From BOG-908 sp965198915 (GTDB lineage Bacteria; Pseudomonadota; Alphaproteobacteria; Acetobacterales; Acetobacteraceae): a stretch of DNA of 64,000 nucleotides. The stretch covers positions 1,674,001-1,738,000 of the forward strand of contig CBDAQC010000002.1 in NCBI GenBank assembly GCA_965198915.1. The letters are read 5' to 3'. Made by a program: the position numbers and the translations under genes. Numbering within the stretch: position 1 is the stretch's first letter; each line of letters starts with the position of its first letter. This document shows, piece after piece, positions 56,463 through 64,000 of the stretch. The notes under the pieces were generated by a model. It was not told the origin of the DNA, made no database searches, and saw only the letters and a list, made by a program, of their open reading frames with translations.

Positions 56463-58472
56463 TCAAAGCGCGGTCTGGAACCGCCGCTTCCCCAGCCCAG
56501 GCAGTAACGGCAGCAGCACCCCCATGTGCCGCTCAACCACGCAGCACAGATACCGGCTCGCAGGCCCAGGCACCGTGCCCTCCGGCAATGGCAGCCCGTC
56601 CGGCCCCAGCGGCAGCGCCGTCAGCCCCAGATCGGCATACACTTTCAACATCCCCTCGCCGGCCCGCCACACGGCCGCGTCGCAGCCTTCCTGCTGGGCC
56701 AGGTCGCGCAGCCGCCACACCGCGGACATGCGGTCGCTTTCGGCGCCGGCCGGATCGCCGAGGCCCAGCAGCACGCGCCCCACCCTGCGGAACGGGATGC
56801 CGGAGCGGCCGGCCTCGCCCATCACCAGCCCGTCCGCCTCGGCCGGCGGCAGCGCGCCCAGAGCCGCGTAGCGCAACCGGCTTTCGGCATTCCAGGCCAT
56901 GCAGCGCACCCGCCCCGGGCGGATCACGCCCCACAGGGCGGCCAGCGCCAGGCAGACCGCAAGCGCCACCGCCTCGCGCAGCGGCAGCGGCGCGCGGCCG
57001 GACAGCACGATCGCCCACCAGCTCGTATGCGCCAGGTTGCGGACCTTGGGCTCGAAACTGGCCAGCCAGACCACGCTGAACAGCAGCGCCAGTACCGGCA
57101 CCAGCGTGCCCGGCCGCAGCGGGTGGCTGAACAGCCGCGCGGCCCGGTAATAGGCGTCGCGGAACGGCGCGATAGACAGCGCGGCCAGCGTCAATATTGC
57201 CGGCACGAAGGCCGGCTCGCCCTGCAGCGCGGTCACCCCGGCGCCGGCCAGCAGAAAGGCGATGGTGGCGCCCCAGGCCAGTGTCACTCGTTGGGACAGG
57301 CCGATCGCCAGCACCATGAGCGCGGTGCCGATCAGCGAGGGCACGTATTGGCCGGCGCTGGCCGCAAACGCGGCGAAGCCCGGATCCATCCAGGAATAAT
57401 CCGGGTGAGTGTCCAGCAGCCCGATCGACAGCAGCATGGCCCCGCAGATCGCCACCCCGCCGGTGCTGGCGGCTACAGCCAGGTCCGGCTCGCTCCACCG
57501 CGCCTGCCCCGGCACAGGCGCGCCGGTAAGGCCACGCCGGCTCACCAGCACCTCGTTGCCGGCGAACAGCGCGCCGGCCAGGAACAACGGTACCACGTAA
57601 TAGAACAGCCGGAACACGGCGATGGCGCCCAGCACCACGGGGGCGGCCAGGTTCGTGGTCTTCAGCCCGAGCAGCATGGCCGTGTCGAACACGCCAAGCC
57701 CGCCCGGCACGTTGGAAGCGAGCCCGGCCGCGTAGGAGCCGAGATAGACGGCCAGGAAGCGCACCCAGCTCAGCTCCCGCACCTGCGGCAGCAGCACGTA
57801 GAAGATCGAGGCCGTGAGCGAGACGTCCGCGGTGGCCAGTGCCACCTGGGCCAGCGCCATGCGCCAGCCGGGCAGTTCGATCTGCCGGCCGCGCACGTGC
57901 AATACGGGGAACAGGCTGGCCAGCACCACATAGGTGCCGACCACCGCCCACATCGCCGCCCCGGCCAGATATAGCATCCAATGCGGCAGATACGGGCCAA
58001 GGGCCGGCACCGCACCGGGTTCGGTGAACAGGATGGCGCCGCCCAGCATCATGCCGCCCAGTCCAAAGGTCAGGCTGCTGAAGGCCACCACCTTGCCGAT
58101 CTGCAGCGCAGAAAGTCCCCAATGCGCATACAACCGGTAGCGCACCGCAGCGCCGGAAACCGCGGCGAAGCCCAAATTATGCGCCAGCGCGTAGGCGCAG
58201 AACGAGGCCAGCGCGCAGCGCCAGTAGCTGACGTGGTGGCCGGCATAGATGGTGGCCAGCTTGTCGTAGAACGTCAGCAGCCCGTAGCTGAGCACCGTGA
58301 GCACGGCCGCTTCCCACAGCGCGTGGCTTGGTATCGCGTGCAGGGCGTGTCCCACGTCGCGCACGTTGAGGTGGCGAAACTCGCGCTGCACCACGTAGAC
58401 GGCGCCGATCAGCAGCAGCACGCCGAGGGCGGCTGGCAGGTGGCGGACCAGGCGTTTCAGCGTGAGGTTCAT
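56463..58472 (-). CDS. MprF-like membrane protein with truncated transferase domain
   Basis: A 669-residue protein. The N-terminal part (about residues 1-320) is the UPF0104/flippase-type membrane domain (SNVPGGLGVFDTAMLLGLK); further helices run to about 550. The C-terminal domain resembles the start of the DUF2156 aminoacyl-transferase of MprF: RVGRVLLGLGDPAGAESDRMSAVWRLRDLAQQEGC and LKVYADLGLTALPLG, but only about 110 of the usual 300 residues remain. It may flip lipids without lysinylating them. ATG 58472 abuts the palindromic element. Confidence 0.8.
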   Translation of the reverse strand: MNLTLKRLVRHLPAALGVLLLIGAVYVVQREFRHLNVRDVGHALHAIPSHALWEAAVLTVLSYGLLTFYDKLATIYAGHHVSYWRCALASFCAYALAHNLGFAAVSGAAVRYRLYAHWGLSALQIGKVVAFSSLTFGLGGMMLGGAILFTEPGAVPALGPYLPHWMLYLAGAAMWAVVGTYVVLASLFPVLHVRGRQIELPGWRMALAQVALATADVSLTASIFYVLLPQVRELSWVRFLAVYLGSYAAGLASNVPGGLGVFDTAMLLGLKTTNLAAPVVLGAIAVFRLFYYVVPLFLAGALFAGNEVLVSRRGLTGAPVPGQARWSEPDLAVAASTGGVAICGAMLLSIGLLDTHPDYSWMDPGFAAFAASAGQYVPSLIGTALMVLAIGLSQRVTLAWGATIAFLLAGAGVTALQGEPAFVPAILTLAALSIAPFRDAYYRAARLFSHPLRPGTLVPVLALLFSVVWLASFEPKVRNLAHTSWWAIVLSGRAPLPLREAVALAVCLALAALWGVIRPGRVRCMAWNAESRLRYAALGALPPAEADGLVMGEAGRSGIPFRRVGRVLLGLGDPAGAESDRMSAVWRLRDLAQQEGCDAAVWRAGEGMLKVYADLGLTALPLGPDGLPLPEGTVPGPASRYLCCVVERHMGVLLPLLPGLGKRRFQTAL

Positions 58473-58474
58473 TT

Positions 58475-58610
58475 GCAGGAAGCAAGGCCTTCTTTTTTGA
58501 AAAAAAGAAGCAAAAAACTTTTCCTCACTGTCGGCGATTTCCCGGACAGTCCGCGACAGCGGAGCAAAAGTTTTTTGCTTCTTTTTTCCAAAAAAGAAGG
58601 CCTTGCCTGC
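58475..58610. repeat. Full AT-rich palindromic element between lysS and MprF-like gene
   Basis: The left arm is AGGAAGCAAGGCCTTCTTTT and AAAAAAAGAAGC, and the right arm is CAAAAGTTTTTTGCTTCTTT ending AAGAAGGCCTTGCC. The centre is CTGTCGGCGA...TCCGCGACAG. It ends 3 bp from the MprF-like ATG, so on that side it would be the entire 5' leader. Confidence 0.9.
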
Positions 58611-58614
58611 TCCA

Positions 58615-60204
58615 TCAAGCCGGCACCGCAGCGTCAGCCAACTGCCGCTCAATCAGCGCCACCGTCTCCGCCACGCCGTACAGCGCCACGAACCCGCCGA
58701 ACCGCGGCCCTTCCGCCTGCCCAAGCAGCACCTGATACAGGCACAGGAACCAGGCCTTCAGGCTGGGGAACGGATGGCGCTTGCCCACGGCATAGACCTC
58801 GTCCTGTATGGCCTCCGCCGTGGCGCCGGCCGGCATCGCGCGCAACGTCTGGGCCAGGTCGGCCAAGCCTGCCCGCTCCGTCTCGTCCGGCGCGCGGAAG
58901 CGTTTCTGCGGTCGCACGAAATCGGCGTAGTAGCGCACCGCGTGGTCCACCAGCCTGGCCAGGAACGGCTCGCTGTCCGGCGAGGCACCTGGGCGGTAGC
59001 GCCCGATGAACCCCCACAGCATCTCCGCCGTATCCGCGTTGATGACGCTGGCCAGGTTCAGCAGCATGCCGAACGGGATAGGGCTGCCCGCGTGTTCGGG
59101 GATGCGGCCCATGTGTATGTGCCAGGCCGGGTTGGCCAGAAGGGCGGCACTGCCCGTCTCGGTCTCGGCCTCCTCGCGTGCCCGCTCCACATTGGCGATG
59201 TACTCGTCCACCGCGCGGGGGATCACGTCGAAGAACAGCTTCTTCGCCCGGTGCGGCTGGTTGAACATGAACTGGCTCAGGCTTTCCGGCGGCGCATAGC
59301 GCAGCCATTCCTCAACGCTCAGCCCGTTGCCGCGGCTTTTGCTGATCTTCTGGCCGTGCCCGTCCAGGAACAGCTCATAGGTGAAGCCGATCGGCGGCTT
59401 GGCACCCAGCACGCGGCAGATGGCGCTGGACAGCTTCACGCTGTCGATCAGGTCCTTGCCGCTCATCTCGTAATCCACGCCCAGCGCGAACCAGCGCATG
59501 GCCCAGTCCGCCTTCCACTGACACTTGGCCCCGCCGCCCAGCACGCTGGTCTCGAACCGCTCGCCCGCCGCGTCCGTCCAGAACACGGTGGCGGAAGCGG
59601 GATCCACCTTGTCGATACGCACCTGTTCCACCACGCCGGTCCTGGGATGGATCGGCAGGATCGGCGCGTAAGTGGCGCGCCGCTCCGGGCCAAGGCTGGG
59701 CAGCATGACCGCCAGCACCTCGTCGTAGCACTCCAGCACGCGGCGCAACGCCGCGTCGTAGCGGCCGGCCGCGTAGTAGTCCGACGAAGAGGCGAACTCG
59801 TATTCGAAGCCGAAGCGGTCCAGGAAGCCGCGCAGGCGGGCGTTGTTGTGGGCGCCGAAGCTTTCATGCGTGCCGAACGGATCGGGCACCTGGGTCAACG
59901 GACGGCCGATGTAGGCGCGCAGCCGGTCACGGTCCGGCACGTTGTCCGGCACCTTGCGCAGGCCGTCCATGTCGTCCGAGAACGCCAGCAGGCGGGACGG
60001 CTTGCCGGTGAGCACCCCGTAGGCGTGGCGCACCCAGCTGGTGCGCGCCACCTCGCCGAACGTGCCGATGTGCGGCAGGCCGGACGGGCCGTAGCCGGTC
60101 TCGAACAGCACCTGGCGCTTGCCCTCCGCCTCGGCGCGCAGTGCCAGCTTCTGCGCTTCCTCGAATGGCCAGGCTTTGGGGAGGCTAGCGTCTGCTTCAG
60201 TCAT
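58615..60204 (-). CDS. lysS: Lysyl-tRNA synthetase, class I
   Basis: The archaeal-type class I enzyme charging tRNA-Lys, which replaces class II LysRS in many alphaproteobacteria. The 529-residue protein has the HIGH-like GLPHIGTFGEVAR and the KMSKS-like QKISKSRGNGLS, plus GGGAKCQWKADWAMRWFALGVDYEMSGKDL. It is probably the only LysRS gene, but that cannot be checked here. A palindromic element lies upstream, between it and the MprF-like gene. Confidence 0.95.
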   Translation of the reverse strand: MTEADASLPKAWPFEEAQKLALRAEAEGKRQVLFETGYGPSGLPHIGTFGEVARTSWVRHAYGVLTGKPSRLLAFSDDMDGLRKVPDNVPDRDRLRAYIGRPLTQVPDPFGTHESFGAHNNARLRGFLDRFGFEYEFASSSDYYAAGRYDAALRRVLECYDEVLAVMLPSLGPERRATYAPILPIHPRTGVVEQVRIDKVDPASATVFWTDAAGERFETSVLGGGAKCQWKADWAMRWFALGVDYEMSGKDLIDSVKLSSAICRVLGAKPPIGFTYELFLDGHGQKISKSRGNGLSVEEWLRYAPPESLSQFMFNQPHRAKKLFFDVIPRAVDEYIANVERAREEAETETGSAALLANPAWHIHMGRIPEHAGSPIPFGMLLNLASVINADTAEMLWGFIGRYRPGASPDSEPFLARLVDHAVRYYADFVRPQKRFRAPDETERAGLADLAQTLRAMPAGATAEAIQDEVYAVGKRHPFPSLKAWFLCLYQVLLGQAEGPRFGGFVALYGVAETVALIERQLADAAVPA

Positions 60205-60267
60205 CGCGGGATGTTACAGGTTTGGCCGGGGTGGCGCAAAACGTGCAGGGCGGGCGGAGTAGGACAG

Positions 60268-60308
60268 AGAAGCAAGTCTGTTGTATTTCCGAAAAGAAGA
60301 AGCAAGCT
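60268..60308. repeat. Decayed left arm of AT-rich palindromic element
   Basis: GAGAAGCAAGTCTGTTGTAT, then TTCCGAAAAGAAGAAGC. It lies in the divergent spacer between lysS and the helicase. Nothing else is recognisable between 60205 and 60433. Confidence 0.4.
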
Positions 60309-60433
60309 CGTGTCTGCGCTGGTGCGCTTGGTCGAGGCGACGTGGCCCCGACACGCACCGGCAGCGATAGACCAGCGAGATCGGGCGGGCGTCCGGGAGC
60401 CGTCTCTGCCTCCTGGCGCAGAGGAAGCCGAAC

Positions 60434-60447
60434 CTCCTTATAAGGAG
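60434..60447 (+). promoter_or_regulatory. Palindrome covering the helicase ribosome-binding site
   Basis: CTCCTTATAAGGAG is a perfect 14-bp palindrome. Its right half AGGAG is the Shine-Dalgarno sequence of the gene starting at 60451. As RNA it could fold CCU/AGG, covering the site; as DNA it could be an operator. Confidence 0.3.
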
Positions 60448-60450
60448 CGC

Positions 60451-63219
60451 ATGCTCCCCTCCCCAGCCCTGGCCGCCGGCGCCGGCCGTGCCGCCATTCT
60501 GACGCCGGATGGCGAGCTCCTGACCTTGGCCTCCGACGAGGCCGCCGCCACCCTGCGGCGCATGCCGCCGCCGCTGCTGGTGCACGCGCCCGCGACGTTC
60601 CGACGCCTAACCCTGCGCACCCTGCCCGCTTTGGACGTGCTGGAGCTTTACGCCTTCATCCTGCCAGCCCGCCCGGTGCCGCCCACACCGCGCGGCCTTG
60701 CTCTGGCGCTGGACCTGCCGCCGCCGCGCACGCTGGAGGATTCGGCCGCCCTGCTGCACGACATCGCCGACACGCTGCTGGCGCGCCTGGCCGCTGGCCG
60801 GCAGTTGCCGTTGCACAAGGATGCCGCCGGCCTCGCCGCCCGCATGGGCCGGGCCGGCTGGCTGTGGGCGCCGGCCATCCTCGCCGCTTTGGCGGACCCG
60901 TCGCAATCGCTGGAGCATTTTCAGGCCTATCGCCGCCTGCCGGAATGGGAGGACGCCGCTCCGCCTCCTCTGCCTTCGGCCCATGCAGTGGCGCCGGCCG
61001 AAGCCCGCGCGCGGCTGTCCCGCATTCTCGGCCCGGCGGCCGAACAGCGTCCCGGCCAGGCCGACTACGCCGACGCCGCCTCCGCCGCCTTCGCGCCCCG
61101 GCAGACCCAAGGCGACCCGCATCTGGTTCTGGCCGAAGCCGGCACCGGCACAGGCAAGACGCTGGGCTACATAGCGCCGGCCAGCCTGTGGGCGGAGCGC
61201 AACCACGGCACCGTCTGGATCAGCACCTACACCAAGCTGCTGCAGCGCCAGATCGACGCCGAGCTCGCCCGCCTGCACCCCGATCGCGCGGACCGCCGCC
61301 GCCGCGTGGTGGTGCGCAAGGGGCGGGAGAACTACCTCTGCCTGCTTAACCTGGAGGACCAGGTCGGCCAGGCGCTGTCCGGCCAGCAGGACCGCGTGAT
61401 ACCGCTGGGCCTGATCCTGCGCTGGGTGCGCGCTACCCAGGACGGCGACCTGACAGGCGGCGACCTTCCCGGCTGGTTCGCCGAGCTGTTCGGCCCGCTG
61501 CTCACCGCCACGCTGGCTGACCGGCGCGGCGAGTGCATCCACGGCGGCTGCGCGCATTACAAGCGCTGCTTTATCGAGCACACGGTGCGCCGCGCCCGCA
61601 CCGCTGACCTGGTGGTGGCGAACCATGCCCTGGTAATGACGCAGGCCGCCTGGCAGGGCCTGGACGACGACACAGTGCCCACGCGCTACGTGTTCGACGA
61701 GGGCCACCACGTCTTCGAGGCCGCGGACAGCGCGTTCAGCGCCGAGATCAGCGGCGCGGAGGGCGCCGAGCTGCGGCGCTGGCTACTGGGCGCGGAGGAC
61801 ACGCGCTCGCGCACCCGCGGCCTGAAACGGCGCGTGCTGGACCTGCTGGTGGGTGACGCGCAACTGGAAGCCCCGCTGGACGCCCTTCTGCATGCCGCCC
61901 GTGCGCTGCCCGGGCCTGGCTGGCCCTCCCGCATGATCGACACGACCGAGGTGCTGCCGGCGATCGCTGCCGATGGCGGCAGCCCCTTCGAGTCGTTCCT
62001 GCGCGCCGCCCGGGCCCAGATCGTGGCACGCCTTCCCGGTGACGGCGATCCGGCCCGCGCGGGGTCATTGGAGGCGGATATCTTCCCGCCGAACCAGGAC
62101 GTGGAAGCCGCCGCGCTGGCGCTGGAGCGCGCTTTGGCTCGCCTGGCAACCCCGGTCGCCACGCTGCTGGAGCGGCTGGAAGCCAAGCTGGACGCAGAGG
62201 CGGACGAGCTGGATACCGCCTCGCGCAGCCGCATAGAGGCGGCGATACGATCGCTGCGCCGGCGTGTGCTGGACCGGGTGCAGATCTGGCGTGCCATGCT
62301 GACGGCCCTGGCGGCGCCGCAGCCGGAACCCGGCGAACGCCCGTCCCACATCTACTTCCTGCGGCTGGACAGGCGGGACGGTGTGGACCGCGACGTGGCG
62401 TTCTGCCGCCACCACCTCGATCCGACGCAGCCTTTCGCCATAACCCTGGTGGCCCCCGCGCATGGGCTGCTGATCACCTCGGCCACGCTGCGCGATGCCG
62501 GGCAGGACGATGCCGAAGCCGATTGGGACGCGGCCGAAGCACGTGTCGGCGCCGCCCACCTGCCGAGCCCCGCGCTACGGGCGGCGGTCGGCAGTCCGTT
62601 CGACTACGCCAGCCAGACCCGCGCCTTCGTGGTGAACGATGTGGGCACCGACACCGCGAGCCTGGCCAGCGCCTATCGCACGCTGTTCCAGGCCTCAGGC
62701 GGCGGCGGGCTGGGGCTGTTCACCGCCATCTCCCGCCTGCGCGCGGTGCATGCCCGTATCGCGCCCGATCTCGAGGCCGCCGGCATCCCGCTGTTCGCCC
62801 AGCATGTGGACGCGATGGACAACACCACGCTGGTGGACGTGTTCCGCACCGAGGAGGACTCCTGCCTGCTCGGAACTGACGCGATGCGCGACGGCGTGGA
62901 CGTGCCCGGCCGCGCCCTGCGCCTGGTGGTGTTCGAGCGCGTGCCCTGGCCGCGGCCGGACATACTGCACCGCGAGCGCCGCATCCACCTCTCCGGCGGA
63001 GACACGAGCGGCTATGACGACCGCATCGCCCGCCTTCGCCTGCGCCAGGCGTTCGGCCGGCTGATACGCACCGCGTCAGACCGCGGCGTGTTCGTCCTGC
63101 TGGACCGTCGCACGCCGTCTCGCCTGTTCAGCGCCATGCCTGCGGGGGTGGTTCTGCGGCGGGTGGGGTTGGCGGAGGCGGTGCGCGAGACGGCGGGGTT
63201 TCTGGAGGGACATCGCTAA
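60451..63219 (+). CDS. DinG-like superfamily 2 DNA helicase
   Basis: A 922-residue helicase of the XPD/DinG type. After an N-terminal region of about 220 residues there is Walker A AEAGTGTGKTLGYI (Lys236), an Fe-S cluster site formed by Cys297, Cys362, Cys367 and Cys373 (NYLCLL, GECIHGGCAHYKRC), then DEGHHVFE (DExH box). The C-terminal motor includes LLITSATLRD, CLLGTDAMRDGVDVPGRALR and LRQAFGRLIRT. It probably unwinds R-loops or damage intermediates. ATG 60451 has AGGAG 3 nt upstream. The frame further upstream is antisense to lysS. Confidence 0.9.
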   Translation: MLPSPALAAGAGRAAILTPDGELLTLASDEAAATLRRMPPPLLVHAPATFRRLTLRTLPALDVLELYAFILPARPVPPTPRGLALALDLPPPRTLEDSAALLHDIADTLLARLAAGRQLPLHKDAAGLAARMGRAGWLWAPAILAALADPSQSLEHFQAYRRLPEWEDAAPPPLPSAHAVAPAEARARLSRILGPAAEQRPGQADYADAASAAFAPRQTQGDPHLVLAEAGTGTGKTLGYIAPASLWAERNHGTVWISTYTKLLQRQIDAELARLHPDRADRRRRVVVRKGRENYLCLLNLEDQVGQALSGQQDRVIPLGLILRWVRATQDGDLTGGDLPGWFAELFGPLLTATLADRRGECIHGGCAHYKRCFIEHTVRRARTADLVVANHALVMTQAAWQGLDDDTVPTRYVFDEGHHVFEAADSAFSAEISGAEGAELRRWLLGAEDTRSRTRGLKRRVLDLLVGDAQLEAPLDALLHAARALPGPGWPSRMIDTTEVLPAIAADGGSPFESFLRAARAQIVARLPGDGDPARAGSLEADIFPPNQDVEAAALALERALARLATPVATLLERLEAKLDAEADELDTASRSRIEAAIRSLRRRVLDRVQIWRAMLTALAAPQPEPGERPSHIYFLRLDRRDGVDRDVAFCRHHLDPTQPFAITLVAPAHGLLITSATLRDAGQDDAEADWDAAEARVGAAHLPSPALRAAVGSPFDYASQTRAFVVNDVGTDTASLASAYRTLFQASGGGGLGLFTAISRLRAVHARIAPDLEAAGIPLFAQHVDAMDNTTLVDVFRTEEDSCLLGTDAMRDGVDVPGRALRLVVFERVPWPRPDILHRERRIHLSGGDTSGYDDRIARLRLRQAFGRLIRTASDRGVFVLLDRRTPSRLFSAMPAGVVLRRVGLAEAVRETAGFLEGHR

Positions 63220-63224
63220 GAAGG

Positions 63225-63269
63225 CCAGGGGCTCTGCCCCTGGACCCCGCCAAGGACAGTCGTCCTTGG
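63225..63269. terminator. Tandem GC-rich hairpins at a convergent gene end
   Basis: CCAGGGGC-TCT-GCCCCTGG (63225-63243) and CCAAGGAC-AGTC-GTCCTTGG (63250-63269) are both perfect stems, followed by AACCTTTT. It starts 6 nt after the helicase stop and is related to the repeat at 4088. Confidence 0.6.
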
Positions 63270-63335
63270 AACCTTTTACAAGCACTGCTTGAAGATGGGG
63301 CCGAGGCGGCAGATTTGTTTCGGGCAGAGCGCCCT

Positions 63336-63992
63336 TTACTCCGCCGGCAGCAGCCGTTCCGCCAGTTCGACCAGTTCCTCCAGATCGCGCGCCACCGCCA
63401 CGGCCCCCTGCTCCATGCCGGGCCGTCCATAGCCCCAGCCGGCAAAGATCGCCCGGACGCCGCAGCCGGTGGCCGAGAGCACGTCGTTGGTGTGATCGCC
63501 CACCATCAACGCGCGCTGCGTCGTGCCGCCTGCCGCAGCGATCGTCTCGCGCACATGCAGCGGATCCGGCTTGTGTGCCGCGAAACTGTCGCCGCCGCCG
63601 ATCGCCGCGAAGCGGTCCGCTACGCCGAGGGCGCCGAGCAGCAGCCGCGCCGCATGCTCGGGCTTGTTCGTGCAGACGGCCAGCGTCCAGCCTTGCGCCC
63701 GCAGCCGGTCAAGCGCTTCCGGCACGCCCGGGTATAGACGCGTGCAGTCGGCCACGTTCGACTCGTAGTCGGAAAGGTAATCCTGCGCGGCTTGCGCGTC
63801 CGGCGTGCTGCCGGCCGCCGCGAAAGCGCGCTGGATGAGCGGCTGAAGCCCGTCGCCGACCATCAGGGTGATCGCCGCCTTCTCCAGCGCCGGCAGCCCG
63901 CGCGCGGTGAGCGTTCGGTTCACCGCGGCCGCGATGTCGGGCGCTGAGTCGGTCAGCGTGCCGTCCAGGTCGAAGGCTAACGTGCGGGTCAT
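63336..63992 (-). CDS. gph: Phosphoglycolate phosphatase-like HAD hydrolase
   Basis: A 218-residue haloacid-dehalogenase-family phosphatase. The four HAD motifs are AFDLDGTLTDSAPDI (nucleophile and acid Asp), LAVCTNKPE (Thr), the Lys in FAAHKPDPLH, and MVGDHTNDVLSA (acidic pair). This matches Gph, which removes phosphate from 2-phosphoglycolate, but other small phosphates are possible. It is convergent with the helicase gene and lies near the right edge. Confidence 0.88.
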   Translation of the reverse strand: MTRTLAFDLDGTLTDSAPDIAAAVNRTLTARGLPALEKAAITLMVGDGLQPLIQRAFAAAGSTPDAQAAQDYLSDYESNVADCTRLYPGVPEALDRLRAQGWTLAVCTNKPEHAARLLLGALGVADRFAAIGGGDSFAAHKPDPLHVRETIAAAGGTTQRALMVGDHTNDVLSATGCGVRAIFAGWGYGRPGMEQGAVAVARDLEELVELAERLLPAE

Positions 63993-64000
63993 GTTGTTTG

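Noticed and set aside
58603..60450. Very long open frame (about 600 codons) upstream of and in frame with the helicase
   Set aside because: It is the antisense strand of lysS; high GC removes stop codons. The helicase has its own AGGAG-ATG at 60451.

Overview
The window is chromosomal DNA of a GC-rich, Gram-negative alphaproteobacterium, most likely a member of the Acetobacteraceae. The lineage call is an inference from gene content: a Shemin-type 5-aminolevulinate synthase, a class I lysyl-tRNA synthetase, a Coq7-type hydroxylase, many GTG/TTG starts, and two families of intergenic palindromes of a style I associate with that family. I see no rRNA, tRNA, CRISPR array, integrase, transposase or phage gene. 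It is a core-genome stretch of about 53 genes or gene remnants.

Layout. 1-4 kb: envelope proteins (DUF6600-type secreted protein, Gly/Tyr-rich lipoprotein, one-TM small protein) and a PLP-fold enzyme. 4-7 kb: two degenerate EAL-like proteins joined by a tiny overlapping ORF, divergent from a Ser/Thr-type phosphatase. 7.5-12.9 kb: two glutathione transferases, two DsbA-fold proteins, a gamma-glutamyltransferase-like lipoprotein and a small secreted protein. 13-17 kb: a central-carbon cluster of degenerate transketolase, gap and pgk. 17-19.5 kb: lipoprotein, WXXGXW-type protein, dsbB, coq7 and a racemase remnant. 19.6-25 kb: ilvD, a beta-helix protein, GNAT, DUF1330, thioesterase and an EAL protein. 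25-36 kb: SWIM/SNF2 helicase, ABC-F ATPase, membrane proteins, pgpA-DUF2252-pncC, and an FtsL-like protein. 36.5-46 kb: DUF885 hydrolase, greA-ilvA, and carA-unknown-carB. 46-54 kb: lipA-ratA, hemA (ALAS), POT transporter, rmuC, kup. 54-64 kb: glgX, a truncated MprF-like protein, class I lysS, a DinG-like helicase and gph.

The strongest non-gene signal is an AT-rich palindromic element in about 20 full, half or decayed copies between genes. Full copies are about 135-185 bp: two inverted arms, each itself a hairpin, around a variable GC-rich centre. They lie in tandem, divergent and convergent spacers, fill two divergent promoter regions almost completely, and in several cases supply the stop codon of the adjacent gene. 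A second, GC-rich double-hairpin family marks convergent gene ends and looks like bidirectional terminators; one copy sits in the N-terminal codons of ilvA.

Other notable items are a CarA with an N-terminal helix-turn-helix-like domain, an uncharacterised gene translationally coupled between carA and carB, a transketolase paralogue lacking its thiamine-diphosphate motif, an MprF-like protein with a truncated transferase domain, and a decapitated Asp/Glu racemase. I did not find a clear defence or mobile system.
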